A DNA stretch of 32,067 nucleotides from a virus. Positions 20,935 through 30,800 of this stretch are shown in pieces. The notes beneath the pieces are model-generated. The model had not been told where the DNA came from. It saw only the letters and a program-made list of their open reading frames with translations, and made no database searches. Both the position numbers and the translations under genes were made by a program. Positions within the stretch are counted from its first letter, which is position 1, and each line of letters starts with the position of its first letter. The stretch is from positions 1 through 32,067 of the IMG/VR virus record IMGVR_UViG_3300029448_000208; one strand, 5' to 3'.

Positions 20935-21891
20935 ATGTCAAATGCAACAATATCAAGCATTGGTCAGGTAAACTCAGCGGGAACAGCTGACGCATTATTT
21001 TTAAAAATTTTCAGTAATGAGGTGTTAACTCAGTTCATTAGAGAAAATCAAATGCTAGGAATGTCAACTGTTAGAACTTTAGGTCAAGGAGCTAAGTCTT
21101 CTGCCTTCCCTGTAACTGGATTTGTAAATGCAAATTATCATACCGCAGGTAACGAGATAACTGGTCAAGCTATTAAACATAACGAAAAAGTCATTAACTT
21201 AGATAATATGCTACTAACAGATGTTTTTGTCGCTGAGGTAGAAGAATTAAAAAGTTCGTATGATGTTAGAGCAGAGTACAGTCGTCAAATGGCTTCTGCA
21301 CTTGCTAACAAAGTCGATAAACATCTTTTATCTTTAGCAATCTTAGCATCAAGAGTAACTACAGCTAATGTTACTGGCGGTAATGTAGGTTCTGAAATTA
21401 CAGATGCCGACTGCCACACTAATGCTACATCATTAATCGAAAGTGTATTTGAAGCAATTCAAAAACTAGACGAAAATAATGTACCAAGTGAAGGTAGAGT
21501 TTGTATCGTAAGACCAGACCAATACTACCAATTAGCTAACGTAGATAAACTTGTAAACAGAGACTTCTCTAGCGATAACGGTGACTTTGGAAAAGGTACT
21601 GTATTATCAATAGGTGGTGTGCCGATTGTAAAATCAAACACAGCACAAGAAGTATTTGCTACAGACTTATCTTCTGCAATCTCAGGTACTAACAACACTT
21701 ACAATGGTAACTTCGAGCATACTTTTGCGGTTGTCATGCACAATAGTGCTATTGGTACAATTAAGAGAAAAGATTTAGTTATGGAAAGTACTTATGACCC
21801 AAGAAGAATAGGTACTTTAATGACTGGTCGTATGCTTTTAGGACACGGAATTTTAAGGCCTGAAAGTTGCGTTTCAATTAAGAAAGCGTAA
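20935..21891 (+). CDS. Major capsid protein (T7 gp10-like)
   Basis: A 318-residue HK97-fold capsid protein (T7 gp10A is 345). Recognisable stretches are ALFLKIFSNEVLTQF, the QGAKSSAFPVTG segment, and the C-terminal block FAVVMHNSAIGTIKRKDL and RRIGTLMTGRMLLGHG typical of T7-like shells. It has an AAGGAGA ribosome site and sits alone between a 129-base leader and a strong terminator-like hairpin, matching the gene 10 transcription unit of T7. Codon use near the start is regular and high-expression-like (more GAC/AAC, less A/T bias than neighbours). Confidence 0.95.
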   Translation: MSNATISSIGQVNSAGTADALFLKIFSNEVLTQFIRENQMLGMSTVRTLGQGAKSSAFPVTGFVNANYHTAGNEITGQAIKHNEKVINLDNMLLTDVFVAEVEELKSSYDVRAEYSRQMASALANKVDKHLLSLAILASRVTTANVTGGNVGSEITDADCHTNATSLIESVFEAIQKLDENNVPSEGRVCIVRPDQYYQLANVDKLVNRDFSSDNGDFGKGTVLSIGGVPIVKSNTAQEVFATDLSSAISGTNNTYNGNFEHTFAVVMHNSAIGTIKRKDLVMESTYDPRRIGTLMTGRMLLGHGILRPESCVSIKKA

Positions 21892-21906
21892 TAACTAACA
21901 AATCAT

Positions 21907-21945
21907 AGGCGGAGAGATTAACACAGACAATCTCCGCCTGTGTTT
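21907..21945 (+). terminator. Transcription terminator after capsid gene (T-phi-like)
   Basis: AGGCGG-AG-AGATT pairs with AATCTCCGCCT to give an 11-base-pair stem with a 2-base bulge and an 8-to-9-base loop; the G+C-rich base is striking in this A+T-rich genome. It is followed by GTGTTT, a modest T-run. It lies 16 bases after the capsid stop, exactly where T7 has T-phi, and would limit transcription of the tail and core genes relative to capsid. Confidence 0.75.
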
Positions 21946-21953
21946 AAAATAAT

Positions 21954-22550
21954 ATGACAACACAAACAAGAACAACAGAACTAGAAGCTGTTAATACAAT
22001 TCTGAGTACTATTGGTGAAGCTCCATTAAATACATTAACTGGTTCTTTACCTGTAGATGGAACAATAGCTAAAAATGTTTTGTCTGAAGTTGCTAGAGAA
22101 GTTCAATCACAAGGTTGGCATTTTAATACTCATAATAAAGTAACTTTATCAAGAAACACAGATAACAAAATTCCTCTACCTAACAATGCTGTTAGAGTAG
22201 AATTAGACCCAACAAAATATACAAAGTATAGTTATGATATAGTCCAAAGAGATAACTTACTTTATAATTTAGCAAAGAATGAAGAAACTTTTGATACAGA
22301 CTTTGAAGATGTAACAATAGTTTACTTATTAAAATTTGATGAAATACCAGAACAAGCTAAAAGATATATTACAATAAGAAGTGCAAGAATATTTCACGAC
22401 AGAACTTTAGGTGCAAATACTATTCACAAATTTTCACAAGAAGACGAAGCAAAAGCATTAAGTATTTTAAAACAAGCTGAAAGTCTTACTGGTGATTATT
22501 CTATTTTCGACACACCAGAACAAGCATACACAATTAAAAGAGGTTATTAA
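21954..22550 (+). CDS. Tail tubular protein A (T7 gp11-like)
   Basis: A 198-residue protein, nearly equal to T7 gp11 (196), forming the dodecameric gatekeeper ring below the portal. The family N-terminus is clear: ELEAVNTILSTIGEAPLNTL, then EVAREVQSQGWHFNT. FEDVTIVYLLKFDEIPEQAKRYI and ARIFHDRTLG follow as in the family. The stop overlaps the gp12-like ATG. Confidence 0.93.
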   Translation: MTTQTRTTELEAVNTILSTIGEAPLNTLTGSLPVDGTIAKNVLSEVAREVQSQGWHFNTHNKVTLSRNTDNKIPLPNNAVRVELDPTKYTKYSYDIVQRDNLLYNLAKNEETFDTDFEDVTIVYLLKFDEIPEQAKRYITIRSARIFHDRTLGANTIHKFSQEDEAKALSILKQAESLTGDYSIFDTPEQAYTIKRGY

Positions 22551-24928
22551 TGGCTTTAGTAAGTCGTACAATTCCTAATTTAGTACAAGGAGTTTCACAA
22601 CAACCAGAAGTATTAAGATTAAATTCACAAGCAGGTGAACAAGTTAATGGTTTTTCTTCAGTAGTAGAAGGATTGAAAAAAAGACCACCAACTGAATATG
22701 TAGCAAAGCTATCTAATAGTGCATTTAACAACGCTTATATTCATACAATTAATAGAGATGCTAATGAACGATACAATGTGGTTATTACTAATGGCAGTAT
22801 TGCTGTGTATACTGTTGGGGGAGTTTCTAAAACAGTTGTAAATGCAACTAACGCTACCAATTATTTAGCAAGTTCAAATCCAAAGTCAGACTTTGTATGT
22901 ATGACTGTAGCTGATTTTACTTTTATTGTTAATAAAGAAAAAATTACTGCAATGGATACAACTCTAAGTACTGCTAAAGTAGAACAAGCAATTTATTCAG
23001 TATTACAGGGTGTAAACAGTACCAAATATTCAATAACTATTGATGGAAGTACCTTTAATTTTACCTCAGGTAACACAAGTACAGAAGACATTAGAAATGG
23101 TGTTAAATCAGCTTGTGGTTCTATATCAAATATAACCTTTGCTAATGTTGGTAATTCAAGTTTTTCAATAGTTAAATCTACTGGAACTCTCACAGTATCA
23201 GCGTCAGATGGTTTTGGTGATGATGCTTCACAAGTAGTAAAAGATAAAGTTTCTAACTTTTCTGATTTACCTGTACCTGCAATTAATAATCAAGTTGTTC
23301 AGGTTACTGGAGATAGTGATAATGGGTTTGATGATTATTATGTAAAATTTATTGGTGTTGACCAACTATGGCAAGAAACAATCGCACCTAGTCAATTTGT
23401 ATCATTTGACGTTTCTACAATGCCACATGTTTTAATTCGTACTGCTGATGGAAATTTTAGATTTTCACAGGTTGATGGTTCTGGTTATAGTATTAATTTA
23501 GGTGGTGGTCAGCTTTTAGCACAAAGTGTTCCTGATTGGGGAGATAGAATTTGTGGAGACTTAAATAGTGTACCTGACCCAACATTTATAGGAAGAAAAT
23601 TAAACGACATATTTTTTCATAGAAATAGATTAGGTTTTCTTGCTGATGAAAATGTTATTATGTCAAGAAGTGGGGAGTACTATGAGTTCTTTCCTGAAAC
23701 TATTACTCAAACATTAGATACAGACCCCATTGATGTAGCAAGTACGCACACCAAAGTCTCAATCCTTAGACACGCTATAAGTTTTGATGAACAATTACTT
23801 TTGTTTTCAGACCAAACACAGTTTATATTAAGTGGTGGTGCAACATTAACTTCAAAAAATATATCAATTAATGTTACAACAGAATTTGAAACAGATAAAA
23901 ACATAAAACCAGTTGGAGCAGGAAGTAATGTTTACTTCGGTTTTAATAAAGGAAATTTTACAGGTGTTAGGGAACTTTTTATTGCGTCTGACACAGATAC
24001 AAAACAAGCTGATGATATTACAGCTAATGTTCCTAAATATATACCTGCTAATGTTTTTAAATTTTCTAGTGCTACCAATGAAAATATTTTAGTAGCTTTA
24101 AGTTCAGATGAACCTAATGCTATGTATGTTTATCAATATTATGTAAGTCAAAATAGAAGATTACAAAGTGCATGGAGTAAATGGACTTTAGGAACATCTT
24201 CTACTGACAATATTTTAAATATTGATTTTATTGAAAATGAATTATTTATAATTAACCAAAGAAGTGATGGTGTTTATTTAGAAAAAATGGATATATCACC
24301 TGCACTTACAGATACAGGTGAAAGTTATTTAACTCATTTAGATAGAAAATTAAATAATACACAGATTACTGAAAATTATAATTCAGGAACTAATCAAACT
24401 ACAATTACAATTCCATACACTAAAACTAATACAATAAAGGTTGTAGGAAGAAGTGGTGCATCAAATAAAGCAGGACAAGAAATACCAACTGTATCTCAAT
24501 CTGGTACATCTATTGTTGTTTCAGGCGATATTACTGCACAGAATTATTTTGTAGGTGAACAATATGAGTTTTTATTTCAGTTTTCACAGCAATTTATACA
24601 AGTAGCAGATACACAAGGTTCAAGAATTTCAGTAAAAGAAGGAAGATTACAAATTAGAAACTGGAATGTTTCTTTTAATGATACTGGTTTTTTTACTACA
24701 GAAGTAATACCAGTAGGTAGAAATACTTCTACAACTACATACACAGGAACAATTACAGGTACAGGATTATTAGGCACAGTAAACCTTGAAGATGGAGATT
24801 ACACTTTCGCAGTTCAATCTGAAAATGACAAACTTACAATTAAATTAAAAAACGATAGTCATTTACCATCAAATTTTATCAACGCAAGTTGGCAAGGATA
24901 CTATGTTACCGCTTCATCAAGAGTTTAA
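22550..24928 (+). CDS. Tail tubular protein B (T7 gp12-like nozzle)
   Basis: A 792-residue protein with the same length as T7 gp12 (794). It forms the hexameric tail nozzle. Family segments include the N-terminal TIPNLVQGVSQQPEVLRL, GFSSVVEGLKKRPPTEYV, WQETIAPSQ, FHRNRLGFLADENVIMSRSGEYYEF and SFDEQLLLFSDQTQFIL. The C-terminal part is beta-rich. It overlaps the next gene by 26 bases. Confidence 0.95.
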   Translation: MALVSRTIPNLVQGVSQQPEVLRLNSQAGEQVNGFSSVVEGLKKRPPTEYVAKLSNSAFNNAYIHTINRDANERYNVVITNGSIAVYTVGGVSKTVVNATNATNYLASSNPKSDFVCMTVADFTFIVNKEKITAMDTTLSTAKVEQAIYSVLQGVNSTKYSITIDGSTFNFTSGNTSTEDIRNGVKSACGSISNITFANVGNSSFSIVKSTGTLTVSASDGFGDDASQVVKDKVSNFSDLPVPAINNQVVQVTGDSDNGFDDYYVKFIGVDQLWQETIAPSQFVSFDVSTMPHVLIRTADGNFRFSQVDGSGYSINLGGGQLLAQSVPDWGDRICGDLNSVPDPTFIGRKLNDIFFHRNRLGFLADENVIMSRSGEYYEFFPETITQTLDTDPIDVASTHTKVSILRHAISFDEQLLLFSDQTQFILSGGATLTSKNISINVTTEFETDKNIKPVGAGSNVYFGFNKGNFTGVRELFIASDTDTKQADDITANVPKYIPANVFKFSSATNENILVALSSDEPNAMYVYQYYVSQNRRLQSAWSKWTLGTSSTDNILNIDFIENELFIINQRSDGVYLEKMDISPALTDTGESYLTHLDRKLNNTQITENYNSGTNQTTITIPYTKTNTIKVVGRSGASNKAGQEIPTVSQSGTSIVVSGDITAQNYFVGEQYEFLFQFSQQFIQVADTQGSRISVKEGRLQIRNWNVSFNDTGFFTTEVIPVGRNTSTTTYTGTITGTGLLGTVNLEDGDYTFAVQSENDKLTIKLKNDSHLPSNFINASWQGYYVTASSRV

Positions 24929-25379
24929 TGGTATTAGAAAAACTATATTAAAAGATATAAATTATTTAGCACCAAGATTAAGGTTTGAAGATAAAAGAGA
25001 AATATTAGATAGTGTTGGATTAGCACCACACAAAGCATTAATAGAATGTTTTAATTGTTCAGACATATCTTTAACTATAGTTGATACTAAAAATATACCT
25101 GTAGGTATCTTTGGTGTTTCAAATGATGGTGCTATTTGGTTATTAGCTACACCTGAAATAAAAAGAATACGCTTCTCTTTTTTAAGAGAGAGTAGAAAAA
25201 TAGTTAATCTTTTAAATCACAAATATAAATTACTTTGGAACTTCGTAGATTGTAGAAATGAATTACATTTACGTTGGTTAAAATGGTGTGGTTTTAAATT
25301 TTTACGGAAAATCAATTATGGAGTTAATCAAAAACCTTTTTATGAGTTTATAAAATTATGTGCGTACCACCACAAATAG
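24903..25379 (+). CDS. T7 gp13-like protein with acetyltransferase-like fold
   Basis: A 158-residue protein related to T7 gp13 (138). The similar region is the end of the domain: LWNFVDCRNELHLRWLKWCGFKF matches the LWNYV...HIRFLKxxG pattern of gp13. The GNAT-like strand-helix layout (IPVGIFGVSNDGAIWLLAT) is also seen. In T7 the protein assists virion morphogenesis and is not needed in the final particle. The start lies inside the gp12-like gene. Confidence 0.8.
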   Translation: MLPLHQEFNGIRKTILKDINYLAPRLRFEDKREILDSVGLAPHKALIECFNCSDISLTIVDTKNIPVGIFGVSNDGAIWLLATPEIKRIRFSFLRESRKIVNLLNHKYKLLWNFVDCRNELHLRWLKWCGFKFLRKINYGVNQKPFYEFIKLCAYHHK

Positions 25380-25963
25380 CCTTAACTGCTTTAAGTGCAG
25401 GGTCATCTTTCTTACAATATAGACAACAGAAACAAGAGCAAAAAAATGCACAAGAAAGACAAAGACGACAAAATGAATTGGCAAGAAGAAATGCACTTCA
25501 AAGATATGCGTCTGAACAATTAAAAATTAGACAAGTAGCAAAACAATCAAGTCAAAAAGGTTTTGATGCTACATTAAAAGGTAGAAAAGCTAGAGCAGAA
25601 TTTAGAGCAAGTGCAAGTGGAGCAGGGGTAGCAATGACAGGTTCTACTAATGCTTTATTAGCAGATTTTTATAGAACTGAAGGAAATTACAAAGCATCAC
25701 TAGCTAGAAACTTAAATATTAATATTTCACAATTTGAAAGAAATTTAGAAGCCATTCAATTTGGTCAAGAAAGTCAATCAACTTACGTACAAGCACCCAA
25801 CCCTGCAATGCTATTTGCTTCAGCAGTAGGTAATGTTGCTAACACTTATTATGGAATGGAATTTCAAAAAGAACAGTCTGGCCTTTTAAGTAATAGACAA
25901 AAAAATAAATATGGTACTTCCAGTAGTTCTTCAGGACAAGGCTATAGTGATGGGTACATTTAA
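25358..25963 (+). CDS. Internal virion protein B (T7 gp14-like)
   Basis: A 201-residue protein (T7 gp14 is 196). It has the family's short hydrophobic N-terminus (ALTALSAGSSFLQY), then a long Gln/Arg-rich helix and the GVAMTGSTNALLADFYRTEGNY segment matching ...GSSMDRI...EGQF in gp14. In T7 it leaves the head to form an outer-membrane channel at infection. The stop overlaps the next gene. Confidence 0.9.
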   Translation: MCVPPQIALTALSAGSSFLQYRQQKQEQKNAQERQRRQNELARRNALQRYASEQLKIRQVAKQSSQKGFDATLKGRKARAEFRASASGAGVAMTGSTNALLADFYRTEGNYKASLARNLNINISQFERNLEAIQFGQESQSTYVQAPNPAMLFASAVGNVANTYYGMEFQKEQSGLLSNRQKNKYGTSSSSSGQGYSDGYI

Positions 25964-27810
25964 TGGCTAGAAAAGAAACAAAATTAAACCTTCAAGCAGA
26001 ATTACCTGAAGTAAGGTCTACAGATTTTAATTTATTTTATAGACCTGAACAAGCACCAGTAGATAAATCAGTAGCTATATTTACTAGGTCTATAGATAAT
26101 TTTGTAAATGGTGCAGGTACAGCAATGGTACTTTCTGCTGAAAAGAAAGAAAAAGAATTAAATGAAGCAGAAGCAATAGAGCAGTTTAATAAGAATAGAA
26201 GCGGTTTTAATGATGCTGTTAAAAGAGGTGAAATACCTAAAGAAGCTAACCCATACTTTCAAGAAAAATATAAAGAATTAACATTAAATAAAAAAGCTAA
26301 AGAATTTCAAGCAAATATTTATCAAAAATATGCTGAAATGAATGTGTTAGATAATCCTGACCCACAAGCATTTGATAAATTTTATAATGATGAATTAAAA
26401 AACTTTCTTACAGAAAACAATTTAGGTGCGTTTGATGCACTACAATTAGAAAAAGGTTTCTTTAGTGAAACATCTAAAACAAGAAACTCTTTATTTAATA
26501 CTCATGTTCAATCACAAATGTCTAAAATTGGTGAAGATTACAAAAGAGGTTTTAAAGAAAGTATTCAAGGTAAGTTTGATAAAAATAGAAGTAATGAAGA
26601 AATAGGTGCTGACATATCAGCGTTTGTTCAAGATGCTACTAAAAATGGATTATCAAATTCAACTGCACAAAAATATTTATTAGAAAGTTTAGAAGATTGG
26701 TCAAAAACTACAGGTGACTTAGAGTTTGCTGAAAGACTACTTAGAGATTTACCTAATTATTTAAAATTAGGAACAGACAGTTTATCTAATGTAAAAGGAT
26801 TACAGAATGATTTGGATATACTTAAAGAAAATATAGATACTAGAATTTTACAAAAAGAAAAAGACGAAATTACTAAATTAAATAATGAAAGAACTAGAGA
26901 TGTTTTAGAAGCAAGTGAATTTGCTAACAAGTATGATACTTTTTCTGAAGCAATACAAGACCCTGACTATCCTAAGTTTAGTAAAAATAAACAAGCAGAA
27001 ATATTCAAAGAGATAGAAAGTAGAGAACAAGGTTTTGATAGTCAAACAGACCCTAGAGTAGAAGAAGATTTTTATAGTTTATTAGAACAAAATAAAATTG
27101 TAGAAGCAAAAGAATTTCTTAGAAAAAATATTCCTAATATGACTTCTAATAAATATTCTAATCTTAATGAAGAATTAAAAGGTTTTGAATTTACAAAAAA
27201 AGATGGGTTGTTAGCTTCAGGTTATTTTAATTATTGGAAAGATGAAATTGAAAGTATTACCAAGTCAACTAACAAAGGTAAGTTTGCTTTATCTCAAATT
27301 GACCCATTAGAACATAAGAAGTTTGAAGCTAATATGAAAGTTTGGTTGAATGATAATCAATTAGAAAATTTTAAAAATAATACTGAAAGAAAAGAAGCAT
27401 TTGAAAAATATGTTAAGTCTGAATATGACAAGGTATTTGAAAGAGCAATAAATAGTGATGGAACTTCATTAACAGATGGTGATATTGATGTTGATGGAGA
27501 GAGTTCTACACCAGTTTTAAAAGATGGTAAGCAAAAGAAAATTAAAGCTAACATAGAAGAATTAACAGATAAAGTAGAAAAACCTAAAGTTAATAAAATT
27601 AAAAGTGGTAGAGGTGGTGCAAAACCAGAAAATAGAGCAGAAGACCCAGAACTTAAAATAGATTTAGCTAAAGTAAATATTATTCCAAATGGTTTAAGTA
27701 GAGGTGAAAGAGCAAAATTTCTTAGAGAAAATGATAATACTATTTCTCAAGACGAGTACGACAGAATTTTCAAAAAACAAAACGATATTAAATTAGCAAA
27801 AGGTAATTAA
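25963..27810 (+). CDS. Internal virion protein C (T7 gp15-like)
   Basis: A 615-residue, mostly helical and highly charged protein in the gp15 slot; T7 gp15 is 747. In T7 it forms the periplasmic tube of the ejected core with gp16. The N-terminal part (AELPEVRSTDFNLFYRPEQ) and helical repeats with Lys/Glu-rich spacers fit; recognition depends partly on order. The C-terminal 70 residues are basic and low-complexity. It is coupled by overlapping stop-start codons on both sides. Confidence 0.85.
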   Translation: MARKETKLNLQAELPEVRSTDFNLFYRPEQAPVDKSVAIFTRSIDNFVNGAGTAMVLSAEKKEKELNEAEAIEQFNKNRSGFNDAVKRGEIPKEANPYFQEKYKELTLNKKAKEFQANIYQKYAEMNVLDNPDPQAFDKFYNDELKNFLTENNLGAFDALQLEKGFFSETSKTRNSLFNTHVQSQMSKIGEDYKRGFKESIQGKFDKNRSNEEIGADISAFVQDATKNGLSNSTAQKYLLESLEDWSKTTGDLEFAERLLRDLPNYLKLGTDSLSNVKGLQNDLDILKENIDTRILQKEKDEITKLNNERTRDVLEASEFANKYDTFSEAIQDPDYPKFSKNKQAEIFKEIESREQGFDSQTDPRVEEDFYSLLEQNKIVEAKEFLRKNIPNMTSNKYSNLNEELKGFEFTKKDGLLASGYFNYWKDEIESITKSTNKGKFALSQIDPLEHKKFEANMKVWLNDNQLENFKNNTERKEAFEKYVKSEYDKVFERAINSDGTSLTDGDIDVDGESSTPVLKDGKQKKIKANIEELTDKVEKPKVNKIKSGRGGAKPENRAEDPELKIDLAKVNIIPNGLSRGERAKFLRENDNTISQDEYDRIFKKQNDIKLAKGN

Positions 27811-30800
27811 TGGCAATAATAGAGAAAACTGCACCTAATGGTCAGATTATAGAATTTGATACAAATGAATTTAGTGAAGAACAAATTCAACAATATTTAG
27901 CTTTACCTAAGTTTCAACAAGAACTACCACAGGCTAATCAACAACAAGAAGATACTAAAACAAGAAATATAGTAACTGATATTGGTTTATCCGCACTTGA
28001 TGGTGTTAGAGATGGTGTTCAGGCTTCGGTAGGACTTGTAGAACAATTTGGTGACACTTTAGGAGAAAAGACAGGTTTCTATGGTATTGGTTTTGGAAAT
28101 GGTGAAGAAGGATTTCAACTTTCTGATTTAAAACCTAATATTATTTCTTACAAAGAAGCACAAGATAAAGGTTTAATTGACGATAAATTAACCTTACCAG
28201 ATTTTGATAAAGACCCTGAAACTATTGCAGGTGGTATAACAAAAGGAGTTACACAATTCCTTACAGGTTGGTTCACAGGTGGTAGAGCATTAAAAGGTGT
28301 TAAAGCTGTAACAGGTACAGGACAGTTAGCTAAAAATGTAGCTAAAGGTGCTGTTGCAGATTTTCAGGCATTTGACCAAGATAGTGGAAGATTAGCTGAT
28401 ATGGTTAATGAGTTTGCACCTGAACTTGAAAACCCAATTATAGATTATTTAGAAAGTGACCAAGATGATACTTGGTATGAAGCAAGATTTAAAAATGCAC
28501 TAGAAGGCGCAGGAGTAGGTGGTGCTTTAGAAGGAGTGTTTAGAGGTTTTAGATGGTACAAAAATAAAAAAGCACAATCTAATGGTCAGACTTATAGTAA
28601 AGAACAACTAAAAGCTGATGAAAAATATTTAGAAGAAAACCCAGATTTAGAAATTGCAAAACCTACACAAGATTTAAAAGTAGATAAAGTAGGTAAAGCT
28701 AGAGCAGGTGAAGTTAAAGGAGATGAATTTGCAGATACTTATACTACTAATTTAAAAAGTTTAGAAGATGGTGTTTACAATTCATTCAAAACACTTCAAG
28801 ATGAAAACGTCAAGAATGGGATAAAGTCAAAAGACTTTGATGAACTATTAGATGATATGAATATATCTACTCAGTTCAATGTAAAACAATTAGTAGATTT
28901 AGATAAAGATGGATTAATTTCTGAAATAGCTTTTGCAAAAACATTTAAGAATTTAGTTAGAAGTAAAAAGATTGTTGTTTCAGATGAAATGATTGAAAGA
29001 CAAGCAAGAAAACTTTACGAAGGTCAACCTAATGTTCTAGAAAGTGATATTGCTAGATTAGTAAAAGAATTAAAAAATGCACCTGAAACTGTAGTAGGTA
29101 TGAACGCCTATAGAAGTTTTTTAAATGGTGCTTCAAAAAGATTAGCTAAGTTAGGCCAAAAAGACCCTAGAGCAAAAGAATTATTTAGAAAGACTGTATT
29201 TAAAAAATTACAGTTCGTTAATAGAGCAAAAGAATTTATTTCTGCACAAACAGCAAGAACTCAAAGATTACAAGCAAAGTCATTTGGAACTCAAATTAAT
29301 AAAGAGCAAGAAAACTTAATAAAAGAGTATGAATTGTATGGTGGTGACTTTGATGAGTTTATGAGAAAGTTTGCTTTAACAGGTGATGCTGATGTTACTA
29401 AAATATTAGACTACGCAGGTAAAAGCAGAACTTGGGATATAGCTAACGAAATATGGATTAATGCTCTTTTATCTAATCCCAAAACACACATTATTAACAT
29501 GACTTCAAACATGATTAATATGTTTTTGAGACCTTTAGAGAAAACTATTGGTTCATTTACAGGTTATTTAGGTAATTCAGCAAAAGCAAAAGCATTAAGA
29601 TTAGAGGGTACAAAAGCACTTAGTCAGTATGTATCTTTTGGTAGATACTTAAAAGATGCAGTTAAGTATGCAGGTTTAGCTTTAAAGAAAGAAGATGGAA
29701 TTTTAACTTCAAGAAATAAATTAGATACACCTAAAAAATCTATTCAAAAAAGAAAAATAGTTGATGGTAAAGAAGTTGAAGACGATAGTATTACAGGAGT
29801 ATTTGTAAATACTTTAGGTAAGATTGTTAGACAACCTAGTAGATTTCTTACTGCTGAAGATGAATTTTTTAAACAGATACAATACAGAACTCATTTAGAA
29901 AGATATGCTTTTGATAAAGCTATTAAAGATGGCAAGAGTTTCGACAAAATTGTTGGATATGAAATAAGAACTAAAAAACCTATTACAGAATTTCAACAAG
30001 CAGTAGATGAAAATTTTAAAAATGGTTTTGACCAATTTGGTAGAGCAAGAATTGATGAAGTACTTAAAATGGCAGAAGAAGGTACTTATACAAATGAATT
30101 AACAGGTATGTTTAAAAGAGTTGGAGATTTAACAAATGAATTTCCAATACTAAAACAAATTATTCCATTTACAAGAACACCAATGAACTTGATGTTAAAT
30201 GTTGTAGATAGAACACCTTTAGGTTTTTTAAGAAAAACTTATAGAGATGATTTCTTTGGTAGAGAGGGTGCTGAAAGAATGGCACAAGCTAGAGGTCAAT
30301 TAGCTACTGGATTTGCATTAACAATGTTAGCAAATAAATTAGTAGCAGAAGGACAGATTACAGGTAGTCAAGGTCAGATAAGAGGTGAAAAGACAACTAC
30401 TTCAAAAGAATTAAGAGATTTAAAAAAAGGTACAGGAATAATTCCTTACTCATTCAGATACTATGATGAAGAAACAGACACTTATAAATACAGAGAGTTT
30501 GGAAGGTTTGACCCATTTGGTGCTTTCTTAGGTCTTGTTGTTGATTTTCATACTTACAGAGACCAACTTGATGAAGAAACTTTAGCAAGAGCAGGTGCAA
30601 ACCTTATGTTATTACTTGCACAGCAAGGTGGCGGAGCAAGAGATTATTTAAGTGGTGGTCAAAAACTAGGTAATACTATTTCAGCTATTGGTTCTTCTGT
30701 ATCGAGAAATTTAGTATCTAAAACTTATTTAAAAGGTTTAGCAGATTTTATGGAAGTCTTCACAGATGACAGTCCTGATAAAGTAATGAGATATGCTAAA